Assembly (NCBI GenBank): GCA_964638165.1
Contig: CAZWYJ010000037.1
Coordinates: forward strand, 1-10,821
From: 2-12-FULL-60-25 sp964638165
GTDB lineage: Bacteria; Patescibacteriota; Patescibacteriia; 2-12-FULL-60-25
Direction: 5' to 3'
DNA: 10,821 nucleotides
Below, one piece after another: positions 5,044-10,821 of the stretch. Position 1 is the first letter of the stretch; every line of letters begins with the position of its first letter. A program made the position numbers and the translations under genes. The notes beneath the pieces are model-generated. The model saw only the letters and a list, made by a program, of their open reading frames with translations, was not told where the DNA came from and did no database searches.

Positions 5044-6291
5044 ATGTCTCGCGCAACCGGAAAGGGGCTTCCGCACGCGATATCCGAGGATCCGATTTCG
5101 GATTTTTCTCATTTTCGAAATACGTTGATTGATGCGATCGCTCCATTTTGCATCGGTACGCTCGGGATGCCGTCCACATGCGCTCGGCCATCATCCTCAT
5201 GCGATGGTGATGCTGATGTTGGTATTGGACGCGAGGCGTTCTGTGATACGCGCGGATTCGCGGATCACGCCTCTCTTTCCGATGAGGCCGTGGCGCAGAT
5301 GATTGGAGCATCTTTACCCCGATCATGGTTTGCTCGTGGCGGAGTGCGTTCCATTCGGGCAGAGTCTGGGGAAGCAATCGGTAACACTCCTCACATCACG
5401 CATGTCCGCGTACGGCGTGATGAGGACGGATCACACTTCACGGTCTATCCGAAAGACGTTTCCCTCTCCGATCTCATGCGGTCGCTTTTCCGCGCGATCA
5501 TTCGTTCCTCGGACTGGCGCGCCCCGTTCTATGAGCCACGTGTTGGGCAAGAGCTCGCGCGTCTCATGCACGCGCGCATTTCATCGCATGATCACGCGCC
5601 ATTCTCTTCTGTCGCATCGCTACCTTTTCATGATCACGATGCCCGCGCACGGCAGTACTGGACGGAATTGCTCGCGCTCGCTTTTTCCATAGATGCCTCG
5701 GATGAACAGGAGTGGTCGGAGGCGCTCGCGCACTCGCTTTCCGCGCATCGTATCGCGGATGCTCATCGGGACGCTTTGTCCGGCGTTCGCCTTGATATCG
5801 CCACGATTCGCCGAATGCGCATGCTCATTGATCCGGATTTCGAGCCGTGGAACGCGGCGCGTCTTCGTACGGACTTCTTGCATCGCGCCGTGCGAGCATC
5901 GTACGCGGAACGGGCGGAATCCTGCTTGGCTGTTTTGCCGGACGATGTTCGCTCATCATTTGCGCTCGGCATTGACGCGATTCTTCACGGCCAGACGCCG
6001 TCCTCATCCGATCTCATCCGCCCCCCGTCTTCCGATGTTGTCGCGTCTTTTCCTTCGGACGCGGGATACGGGTTGATGATCGCGGATCGGATTCATCGCG
6101 AGCTCGCAGATTGCGCGAGACTGGATGGTGAGATTCATTCGCCGTCCGCGCACCCGTCTCTTCTTTCATTGCATCGGTCTTGTCAGGAACTTGCGCCAAT
6201 CCTCTCGCGTCATTCCTCCGATCTTCGGCAACGCTTTTCGGAAGCGGTTGCCGTGCGGGATCCGTCATCGAGCACCCGTCATCTTCTATGA
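5044..6291 (+). CDS. Uncharacterised 415-aa protein in the ftsEX operon
   Basis: I do not recognise this protein. It has no signal peptide and no membrane helix, so it is probably cytoplasmic. It is rich in Ser, Asp, His, Arg and Ala. Residues 1-130 look loosely structured, with four spaced cysteines (36, 46, 53, 67). About 140-315 is mostly helical, with FHDHDARARQYWTELLALAF (195-214), a His-rich run 229-241 and IRRMRMLIDPDFEPWNAARL (255-274). About 315-345 is a Ser/Pro-rich linker, and 345-400 is again helical. It was taken as real because it lacks stops over 1.2 kb, starts 1 nt after the ftsX stop, and its stop overlaps the next ATG (ATGA, 6288-6291). The frame is open further upstream to 4861, but that part lies inside ftsX. 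A role with FtsEX is inferred from position only. Confidence 0.8.
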   Translation: MSRATGKGLPHAISEDPISDFSHFRNTLIDAIAPFCIGTLGMPSTCARPSSSCDGDADVGIGREAFCDTRGFADHASLSDEAVAQMIGASLPRSWFARGGVRSIRAESGEAIGNTPHITHVRVRRDEDGSHFTVYPKDVSLSDLMRSLFRAIIRSSDWRAPFYEPRVGQELARLMHARISSHDHAPFSSVASLPFHDHDARARQYWTELLALAFSIDASDEQEWSEALAHSLSAHRIADAHRDALSGVRLDIATIRRMRMLIDPDFEPWNAARLRTDFLHRAVRASYAERAESCLAVLPDDVRSSFALGIDAILHGQTPSSSDLIRPPSSDVVASFPSDAGYGLMIADRIHRELADCARLDGEIHSPSAHPSLLSLHRSCQELAPILSRHSSDLRQRFSEAVAVRDPSSSTRHLL

Positions 6292-6749
6292 TCCGTTTCA
6301 TTTTTGATGCCGATCGGCATTTTCTCGCTGAGGTCGCCATATCCGGAGGCGCATGCACGAGTATTCGTCTTGCTGACGCGCATACACTGGAATCGTATCT
6401 GGACGAATGGCAGGCCTGCGGAATTCCTTCGCGCGTGGAGGTGGGGGAGCATGATGATTTCATGATCGGCATCGAGCGCATCGGGATGCATGATCCGCGT
6501 TTTGATTCAGCGCTTCGTTCGTGGCTTTTGGAACACGGGTATCTGGTCGCTTCGATCCCTGAATCATCTCTTCCGACTTGGCACCTTGCGCTTCAGGCGC
6601 CCCTGCATGACGCGGACCTTTTTGAGATCGCGCATCTGATCGGCACTTCTTCTCAAAAGCGGTTGGAGCTTTTGGAGGAAGCATTGCGTACATCGGTGGT
6701 ATCATATCAGCAAGATTCGTTGCGACGTTCCATGTCGCTACCCGTATGA
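6288..6749 (+). CDS. Uncharacterised 153-aa protein, coupled to its neighbours
   Basis: No family is recognised. It starts MIRFIFDADRHFLAEVAI, a beta strand-like opening. Alternating strand and helix follow (SIRLADAHTLESYLDEWQACG, 25-45; HDDFMIGIERIG, 55-66), then helices (RFDSALRSWLLEHGYLVASI, 71-90; LFEIAHLIGTSSQKRLELLEEALRTSVVSY, 111-140). It has no signal peptide or membrane segment, so it is probably a small soluble alpha/beta protein. Its ATG overlaps the stop of the 415-aa gene, and its own stop overlaps the antiporter start (both ATGA), so the three are translationally linked. A longer in-frame start at 6180 exists but lies inside the upstream gene. The two unknown proteins are likely to act together, since they sit as a tight pair. 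Confidence 0.75.
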   Translation: MIRFIFDADRHFLAEVAISGGACTSIRLADAHTLESYLDEWQACGIPSRVEVGEHDDFMIGIERIGMHDPRFDSALRSWLLEHGYLVASIPESSLPTWHLALQAPLHDADLFEIAHLIGTSSQKRLELLEEALRTSVVSYQQDSLRRSMSLPV

Positions 6750-7696
6750 TGCTTTCTCTCTCCATTGCGTTCCTGGGTCTCATCTGCATTGTGAAAGGTG
6801 CGGATTGGTTCGTGAATGGTGCGGCATCCATGGCGACGCGCCTGAACGTGAGCCCGATCGTCATCGGTTTGACCGTGGTGGCGTTCGGGTCTTCATTGCC
6901 GGAGCTCGTCGTTAACCTCATGGCGTCGTTTCAGGGCACGTCCGGTCTCGCCATCGGGAACGTGATGGGTTCGAATATCGCGAATATTCTCCTTATCCTG
7001 GGCGGGACGGCATTGGTGACTCCGCTCGTGTTACGGCGATCTACGGTGTGGCGCGAGATTCCTCTGGCGATCCTTGCGGCCATCTTGGTGTTCATGATGG
7101 GGAATGACGGGCTTTTTGTGGGGCGCTCCGAGAGTATTCTGGATCGTATTGATGGCATGGTTCTGATCTGTTTCTTCTTCGTCTATCTCTACTATACCTT
7201 TGGTATCAGTCGAAAGAGTACGAAGATGGATGCGTATAAGGAGCTTCCATGGCTCACGTCATTCGGTTTCATTATTCTCGGCATCGCTGCTCTTTATTTC
7301 GGTGGCCATTGGACCGTGGCCGGGTCTTCGGAAATTGCGCGCGTTTTCGGGTTGAGCGAAGCGTTCATTGGTTTGACGATCGTCGGCGTCGGTACGTCAT
7401 TGCCGGAGTTCGCGACGACATTTCTCGCCGCGCGTCGCGGTCACGCGGATCTCGCCATTGGGAACGCGATTGGCTCGAATATCTTCAATATCTTTTGGGT
7501 GCTCGGAGTGAGCGCAACGGTTCTTCCGCTTCCGTTCAATCTGGAAAACGGATTGGATGCGTTTTTTGTAGTCGCGGCCTCCATCCTTCTTTTTTTGGTC
7601 ATGTTTATGGGGAAGCGGCATACGCTCGGTCGCTGGGAGGGCCTCATGTTCATTGGAATTTATATCCTGTATCTCGTTTTCCGTTTCCGGTTTTGA
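6746..7696 (+). CDS. CaCA-family Na+/Ca2+ (cation) antiporter, YrbG-like
   Basis: This 316-aa integral membrane protein has the two inverted alpha-repeats of the Ca2+/cation antiporter superfamily. Repeat 1 has GLTVVAFGSSLPEL (41-54) and GNVMGSNIANILLILG (71-86); repeat 2 has GLTIVGVGTSLPEF (209-222) and GNAIGSNIFNIFWVLG (239-254). The acidic residues E53 and E221 and the GSN motifs correspond to the ion-coordinating positions of this superfamily. About ten membrane helices fit the length, with a short hydrophilic loop at about 153-168. Prokaryotic members exchange Na+ (or H+/K+) for Ca2+ across the inner membrane. The ATG overlaps the preceding stop (ATGA, 6746-6749), making this the last gene of the ftsE operon. 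A hairpin terminator lies about 107 bp downstream. Ion specificity cannot be read from the sequence. Confidence 0.93.
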   Translation: MMLSLSIAFLGLICIVKGADWFVNGAASMATRLNVSPIVIGLTVVAFGSSLPELVVNLMASFQGTSGLAIGNVMGSNIANILLILGGTALVTPLVLRRSTVWREIPLAILAAILVFMMGNDGLFVGRSESILDRIDGMVLICFFFVYLYYTFGISRKSTKMDAYKELPWLTSFGFIILGIAALYFGGHWTVAGSSEIARVFGLSEAFIGLTIVGVGTSLPEFATTFLAARRGHADLAIGNAIGSNIFNIFWVLGVSATVLPLPFNLENGLDAFFVVAASILLFLVMFMGKRHTLGRWEGLMFIGIYILYLVFRFRF

Positions 7697-7723
7697 GGGC
7701 TTCGGGATATCGCACGTGGGCTC

Positions 7724-7758
7724 CCCTCGACTCCCTCGGGTGCGCTCGGTCGCTCAGG
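7724..7758. repeat. Possible dispersed GC-rich repeat
   Basis: The stretch after the antiporter (CCCCTCGACTCCCTCGGG, then TGCGCTCGGTCGCTCAGGG) has the imperfect-palindrome style CCCT...AGGG of dispersed intergenic repeats found in many bacterial genomes. No second copy is in the window, so this is a weak call. The rest of 7697-7780 holds nothing recognisable. Confidence 0.3.
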
Positions 7759-7782
7759 GCGGGGGCTTCTCACCTACTTTTC

Positions 7783-7804
7783 TTGATTCAAGTCCGAGAA
7801 TCAA
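7783..7804. other. Small hairpin next to the terminator
   Basis: TTGATTC (7783-7789) and GAATCAA (7798-7804) form 7-bp arms around an 8-nt loop. The right arm runs into the A-tract of the adjoining terminator. It may reinforce termination of the antiporter transcript. Confidence 0.35.
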
Positions 7805-7834
7805 AAAATCTCGAGGTTAGCTCGAGATTTTTTT
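7803..7834. terminator. Bidirectional intrinsic terminator (antiporter / tRNA-Gln)
   Basis: A perfect 13-bp stem: AAAAAATCTCGAG (7803-7815), loop GTTAG, CTCGAGATTTTTT (7821-7833), with a run of seven T at 7828-7834. It ends the ftsE-to-antiporter operon on the plus strand. Read in reverse, it has a six-T tract and ends tRNA-Gly-style minus-strand transcription of tRNA-Gln. The last T (7834) is also the final A of the tRNA CCA end. Confidence 0.9.
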
Positions 7835-7907
7835 GGCTCGGGGACGTGGGCTCGAACCACGATTCACGGCTTCAAAGGCCGCTGTCCTACCATTAGACGA
7901 TCCCCGA
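7834..7907 (-). tRNA. tRNA-Gln (anticodon UUG)
   Basis: The gene is 74 nt with encoded CCA. On the minus strand it has acceptor TCGGGGA/TCCCCGA with discriminator G73. The D-arm is GTC-TAATGGTAG-GAC. The anticodon stem GCGGC/GCCGT (one G-U pair) surrounds loop CTTTGAA, giving UUG, which reads CAA (Gln). The T-arm is CGTGG-TTCGAGC-CCACG. The U1-A72 pair and G73 agree with glutamine identity. Its 3' end touches the terminator; a promoter candidate lies about 90 bp upstream. Confidence 0.96.
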
Positions 7908-7993
7908 ATATGAAGATGTAGATCGTGGCCTGCTCGTTATCCGTTTCGAGTGCACTTAGTGCCAGACGAGGATCCGCGCTCTTCAGGATTTGG

Positions 7994-8022
7994 AGCTTAC
8001 TTGATTACGCGATTTTTTTCAA
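7994..8022 (-). promoter_or_regulatory. Candidate promoter for tRNA-Gln
   Basis: On the minus strand, TTGAAA (8022-8017), a 17-nt spacer and TAAGCT (7999-7994). Predicted start near 7987, about 80 nt before the mature tRNA, leaving a 5' leader for RNase P. The rest of 7908-7993 holds a small GCAC-TTA-GTGC hairpin and nothing else recognised. Confidence 0.5.
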
Positions 8023-8039
8023 GGCGAACTACGTCCAAT

Positions 8040-8072
8040 AAAAAATTGTTCATAATCATTCGCGAATTTATG
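8040..8072 (-). terminator. Candidate terminator of the CCA-enzyme gene
   Basis: On the minus strand an AT-rich hairpin (CATAA...ATTCGCGAAT...TTATG, 8072-8051) is followed by AACAA and six T (8045-8040). The stem starts within the stop codon. Its low GC content makes it weaker than the other two terminators here. Confidence 0.4.
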
Positions 8073-9591
8073 CGATTATTTTTTTCGCCACCACCAGTGC
8101 CTCTTCTCTCGTCCTGATCTCTCCGCGGTCGCGCGCCTCTTCGACGGCGCGGATGATCTCGCCCATACGCGTCCCGGGTTTCATGCCTAATGCGATAAGG
8201 TCTCGTCCTTGGATGAGCGTCTTCGTCGACTCTTCGTCTAAATGTCGAGCCTCGACGGTCTCTCGGAAGATTCGTCCGACTTCATACGGCTTCGTCTGCG
8301 CTTCAGGCGTGGCCCTCCCGCGCGAATCCGCCTCTGATGCGGCGATGAGCACGTGCCATGATACGGGATGGATGCGACGGAGGAGCCGACGGATCGCATT
8401 CGCGTACTGGTCTTCGGTCATCCGGCCCTTTTCGAGACCAAGCGTATGCGCGGAGGGTTTGAGATGCTCTTTTGCAATAGCGACGGCTGCTTGCTCGATC
8501 TCGGATGCGAATGCCCAGTGCGCAAAGAGCTTTTTCGTCGGTTCTTCCCCGGCTTCTTCGTGCCCGAGCGATCGCAGACGTCCGTCCTCGAGCTTCGTTG
8601 TCGCGGGCTTTCCGAGATCGTGGGCTAGTGCGCCGAGCATGACTTGGAGCTGTGCTGTTTCATCGAGGCCACGATCCTTCTGGCGGATGATCGTGGCCGC
8701 GGCATCAACGACCATCATCGTATGCGTCCATACATCTCCTTCAGGGTGCCATTCCGGTTCCTGCTTTGTGCCGATGAGCGCGTGCAACTCCGGGTATTCG
8801 CGCTCAATGATGCCCAGCTCTCTGGCGAGCTCGAACCCGACGGAGGGTCGTTCTGATTTGAGAACGAGTTTTTTGATTTCTTCCGTGACGCGTTCTTTTG
8901 GGAGTTCGTCCAAATCTCCCCGTTCAACCATTTCACGAAGGAGCTTGAATGTTTTTGGATCCGTCGTAAGATCCATGCGTGCCGCGAACTGGAGTGCGCG
9001 ATACACGCGGAGGGGATCGTCTTGAAAACGGGTTTCGTCCGTGACTCTTAGAATGCCGTGGCGCAGATCATCGAGTCCGCCGAACGGATCAATGATCTCT
9101 CCGGTGAGCGGATCGCCGGCTAAGGCATTGAAGGTGAAGTCGCGCCTGCGCGCCGCTTCCTCGACCGACATCGTCGGGTCGCCGTTAATGAGAAATCCCT
9201 TATGGCCTTCGCCGGTTTTTGATTCGCGACGGGGGATGGAGATGTCGAAATCAAGCCCTTCTCCGAGTGTGATTTTGTAGACGCCGAATGCGCGCCCCAC
9301 GGCATTCACGCGGCCTTCAAAGATCTGTTGGAGGAGTTCTTCCAGTCTCTCCGGAGAGATGCCGTAGATTTCCATGTCCGCGTCTTTCGGGTGTTTGCCG
9401 ATCATGGCATCGCGCACGAATCCGCCCACGATGAGCGCGCGCGGTTCCGTATTCGGGCATGCCGGATCCGGTGGGACGGAACGAACGGTGCTCGCGAGCT
9501 GATTTGCTGCCCGCAAGAGTTCTGGATCTTGCGCGAAGAGGAGATCTCGCAAGGCCTCCGGAGATTCAGGAATATCGTATGCGAGCGCCAT
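8068..9591 (-). CDS. cca: CCA-adding tRNA nucleotidyltransferase with HD domain
   Basis: This 507-aa enzyme adds or repairs the 3' CCA of tRNAs from CTP and ATP. It is a class II nucleotidyltransferase: GGFVRD (56-61), metal-binding DAD (70-72), RRRDFTFNAL (148-157), the RFQDDPLRVYRALQFAARM neck motif (188-206) and ERVTEEIKKL (233-242). A C-terminal HD domain (about 285-380) has H290, H324-D325 (ALAHDLGKPA), H344 and H376, as in multifunctional CCA proteins with phosphohydrolase activity. Residues 1-48 are an extra N-terminal helical segment. At 507 aa it is longer than the 410-aa E. coli enzyme. AAAGGA lies a few nt upstream of the ATG, and an extended -10 promoter sits further up. The three tRNAs here already encode CCA, so the role is probably repair plus maturation of any tRNAs lacking it. 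Confidence 0.93.
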   Translation of the reverse strand: MALAYDIPESPEALRDLLFAQDPELLRAANQLASTVRSVPPDPACPNTEPRALIVGGFVRDAMIGKHPKDADMEIYGISPERLEELLQQIFEGRVNAVGRAFGVYKITLGEGLDFDISIPRRESKTGEGHKGFLINGDPTMSVEEAARRRDFTFNALAGDPLTGEIIDPFGGLDDLRHGILRVTDETRFQDDPLRVYRALQFAARMDLTTDPKTFKLLREMVERGDLDELPKERVTEEIKKLVLKSERPSVGFELARELGIIEREYPELHALIGTKQEPEWHPEGDVWTHTMMVVDAAATIIRQKDRGLDETAQLQVMLGALAHDLGKPATTKLEDGRLRSLGHEEAGEEPTKKLFAHWAFASEIEQAAVAIAKEHLKPSAHTLGLEKGRMTEDQYANAIRRLLRRIHPVSWHVLIAASEADSRGRATPEAQTKPYEVGRIFRETVEARHLDEESTKTLIQGRDLIALGMKPGTRMGEIIRAVEEARDRGEIRTREEALVVAKKIIA

Positions 9592-9640
9592 AGTTTCCTT
9601 TTTTTGCTATGGATGTTCTGGGGAAAAACTCATAGGAGAA

Positions 9641-9670
9641 ATCATAGCAGGGCGAGAGGATGAGGGGCAA
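9641..9670 (-). promoter_or_regulatory. Extended -10 promoter of the CCA-enzyme gene
   Basis: On the minus strand: TTGCCC (9670-9665), 18-nt spacer, TGC-TATGAT (9649-9641, an extended -10). Predicted start near 9634, giving a leader of about 43 nt that contains AAAGGA before the ATG at 9591. The -35 overlaps the left arm of the inverted repeat 9667-9692. Confidence 0.6.
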
Positions 9671-9692
9671 ATGGTCTCTGGGTCTCATTTGC
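9667..9692. promoter_or_regulatory. Inverted repeat between divergent promoters (possible shared operator)
   Basis: GCAAATG (9667-9673) and CATTTGC (9686-9692) are perfect 7-bp arms, 12 nt apart. Each arm overlaps a proposed -35 hexamer of the two divergent promoters. Eight T follow at 9695-9702, so on the plus strand it also looks like a weak terminator, yet no plus-strand gene ends here. A shared operator is inferred from geometry. Confidence 0.45.
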
Positions 9693-9717
9693 GGTTTTTT
9701 TTCTTTGCGGGTATGGT
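9689..9717 (+). promoter_or_regulatory. Candidate promoter of the 160-aa gene
   Basis: TTGCGG (9689-9694), 17-nt spacer, TATGGT (9712-9717). Predicted start near 9724, giving a leader of about 44 nt. TAAGAT at 9735-9740 is an alternative -10 but lacks a -35 at good spacing. The spacer includes a run of eight T. Confidence 0.45.
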
Positions 9718-9767
9718 GCTTTTGCGCTCAACCATAAGATTCCAAACAGACCTTAAGGAGGTGGTCT

Positions 9768-10250
9768 ATGACGCAGAGCCGATTTTCCCGTCTCACGCAA
9801 GCGGAGTTCGAGCGCATCTGCCCGATTCTCAGACGGGCGGTCGCGGCATCCCGTCTTGTCCCTGATGGGGAATTTTCAAAGACGGTTCGGCCCTTTTGGG
9901 TTGAGGCCGTCGAAGCGCTCCTTCGACTTCATGCGAAGCCGGAAACGGATATTCGACGCTTTCTTCGGGCGCCGATGGCTGAGCAAAGCGTCTTTCAGGC
10001 GCCTGCCGGCATGACATTCGAGCGTTTTGTGGCAATTCTTCAAGCCGCAAAACAGGAGAGTCTCCGTCCTCCGTCCGGAGCCGCAAAGATCGAATCGCGC
10101 TCATTGTCATCTTGTGCGGATGCGGATGTGGTTCTCCCACGCCCTCCGCCCGTTCCGCACTTCTCCCGTCCGCCCGGGTCGCCCCATCCGCCCGCCGATG
10201 GCCATGGTGCGCAAAAACCCTCGCGTTCCCGGTGGCCATGGAGGCGATAG
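9768..10250 (+). CDS. Uncharacterised 160-aa protein with basic Pro-rich tail
   Basis: I recognise no family. Residues 1-95 look like a helical soluble domain (SRLTQAEFERICPILRRAVAASRL, then VRPFWVEAVEALLRLH and MTFERFVAILQAAKQE). Residues about 98-160 are low-complexity, rich in Pro, Ser, His and Arg, ending SRSRWPWRR; such tails are often disordered and may bind nucleic acid or membranes. The start is well supported by the only textbook Shine-Dalgarno in the window (AAGGAGGTG, 9755-9763, suitably placed before ATG 9768). It is transcribed divergently from the CCA-enzyme gene and followed by a hairpin. With low-complexity DNA in its 3' third, the tail is less certain than the N-terminal domain. 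Confidence 0.7.
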   Translation: MTQSRFSRLTQAEFERICPILRRAVAASRLVPDGEFSKTVRPFWVEAVEALLRLHAKPETDIRRFLRAPMAEQSVFQAPAGMTFERFVAILQAAKQESLRPPSGAAKIESRSLSSCADADVVLPRPPPVPHFSRPPGSPHPPADGHGAQKPSRSRWPWRR

Positions 10251-10290
10251 CCGGTCTTTCTTCCTTGATGCGATATGCTATTTTCGTCTG

Positions 10291-10318
10291 ACGCCCCCGT
10301 GTCTCCATGGGGGCGTTT
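10291..10318 (+). terminator. Probable intrinsic terminator after the 160-aa gene
   Basis: ACGCCCCC (10291-10298) and GGGGGCGT (10309-10316) form an 8-bp GC-rich stem with a 10-nt loop, followed by only a short T run (TTTGACTTTT). It lies 40 bp after the stop of the 160-aa gene and before the promoter of the next gene. The poor T-tract lowers confidence. Confidence 0.6.
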
Positions 10319-10353
10319 GACTTTTACCCCTTCTTTTTTTGGCGTTTTTAGCG

Positions 10354-10367
10354 TATCATGATCCTAT
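10354..10367 (+). promoter_or_regulatory. -10 box placed for near-leaderless start
   Basis: TATCAT at 10354-10359 is 8 nt before the ATG at 10368, so transcription would start within 0-2 nt of the start codon. No Shine-Dalgarno is present. The upstream -35 region is a T-rich tract (10331-10340) rather than TTGACA. Confidence 0.5.
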
Positions 10368-10821
10368 ATGCGTTTTGAGCTGACGATCCGGGCATTGGAA
10401 GAGATCGGAGCCTACGAGGCATCGTTCGCATCGCTTCAAGGGTTAAAGATTGATATCGCTGATCACGATCGCGTTTCCGACCCCGTCGTTTGCGCCGGAT
10501 GGGTTCATGAACGCTTCCCGAAGGCGGATATTTCCGTTTGCGTCTCCGCGAGGCATTGCGCGGAATCAGGCGGGGATACGGGCCGTGCAATCTTCCGAAA
10601 ACGGATCGGCGATCTCAAGAAGCAGGGGATTCGTCGTATGATGGTCGTGAGCGGGTATCCGCGCGGTGCTTTTGATTCGCTGGACGCCTTGCATACGATG
10701 TACGATCTCCGGCTCGCAGAGGGCTTGTCCGTATCGTGCGTTTACAATCCGTTCTACGATCCGGGCCGTTTGCGTGAAGAGCAGGATCGTTTGCGAACGA
10801 AGCTTGGATTTCCTTTTGTGA
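10368..10821 (+). CDS. 5' part of a gene, possibly MTHFR-like TIM-barrel protein
   Basis: The reading frame is open from ATG 10368 to the right edge (151 codons, no stop), so the gene is truncated by the window. The protein begins MRFELTIRALEEIGAYEA and contains KADISVCVSARHC (about 57-69), a helix then KKQGIRRMMVVSGYPRG (about 90-106), and LSVSCVYNPFYDPGRLREEQDRLRTKLGFPFV near the end. The order (a strand with Cys/Ser, then helix, then GI-strand with SGxPRG, then VxYNP followed by an ERLxxKL helix) recalls methylenetetrahydrofolate reductase-type barrels, in which the Gly-rich turn after the GI strand helps bind FAD. The usual GD in that turn is SG here. This is a weak family guess by pattern; no function should be assigned without a search. 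A near-leaderless promoter precedes it. Confidence 0.6.
   Translation, partial: MRFELTIRALEEIGAYEASFASLQGLKIDIADHDRVSDPVVCAGWVHERFPKADISVCVSARHCAESGGDTGRAIFRKRIGDLKKQGIRRMMVVSGYPRGAFDSLDALHTMYDLRLAEGLSVSCVYNPFYDPGRLREEQDRLRTKLGFPFV

Noticed and set aside
7249..7896. 215-codon plus-strand frame
   Set aside because: Overlaps the antiporter in another frame and then the terminator and tRNA-Gln; not coding.
8153..9025. 290-codon open frame on the plus strand antisense to the CCA-enzyme gene
   Set aside because: Ser/Arg-rich low-complexity product, no start signal, and fully overlaps a minus-strand gene with clear catalytic motifs; a shadow frame.
9667..9702. Intrinsic terminator on the plus strand
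   Set aside because: A hairpin plus T8 is present, but the stem is AT-rich and no plus-strand gene ends upstream; the divergent promoter geometry fits better.

Overview
The window looks like chromosomal DNA from a small-genome bacterium of the Candidate Phyla Radiation (Patescibacteria, Parcubacteria-like). This is inferred from gene style and was not tested phylogenetically. The signs are compact ATGA-overlapping operons, several promoters with the -10 box almost touching the start codon, a short FtsB-like protein ending in an NPEQWLNYFF-type tail, a SurA-N-like protein with no isomerase domain, and many short GC-rich palindromes between genes. TGA is used as a stop codon, so this is not one of the lineages that recode it.

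Layout. 1-94: a heptanucleotide tandem repeat, then a TATAAT box only 7 nt from the first start codon. 95-1895 (+): a three-gene operon of a bacterial PH-domain membrane protein, an FtsB/DivIC-like division protein and a membrane-anchored SurA-N-like protein. 1896-2572: 677 bp without a protein gene. It holds a terminator, tRNA-Thr(CGU) and tRNA-Gly(CCC) on the minus strand, a 125-bp MITE-like inverted repeat, a duplicated tRNA-Gly 3' end and several palindromic elements. 2573-3331 (+): a secreted RlpA-like double-psi beta-barrel protein. 3335-3431: a fold-back of the same heptamer family plus a small palindrome. 3432-7696 (+): ftsE, ftsX, two unrecognised genes and a CaCA-family cation/Ca2+ antiporter. 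The last three genes are joined by ATGA overlaps. 7697-8067: a bidirectional terminator and tRNA-Gln(UUG) on the minus strand. 8068-9591 (-): a CCA-adding tRNA nucleotidyltransferase with an HD domain. 9592-9767: a divergent promoter region centred on an inverted repeat. 9768-10250 (+): a small unknown protein with a strong Shine-Dalgarno. 10368 to the end (+): the start of a gene, possibly MTHFR-like.

How the genes fit together. Most of the left two thirds points to cell-envelope growth and division: an FtsB-like protein, FtsE/FtsX (the ABC-type regulator of septal peptidoglycan hydrolases) and an RlpA-like wall protein immediately upstream of ftsE. The two uncharacterised proteins (415 and 153 aa) sit inside the ftsEX transcription unit, so they are the best candidates for something undescribed. 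The right third concerns tRNA maturation (CCA enzyme, tRNA-Gln) and uncharacterised functions. All three tRNAs encode their own CCA ends.

I see no CRISPR array, toxin-antitoxin pair, phage gene or intact transposase. The non-routine content is the unknown gene pair, the intergenic repeat families, the duplicated tRNA end and the near-leaderless promoter layout.
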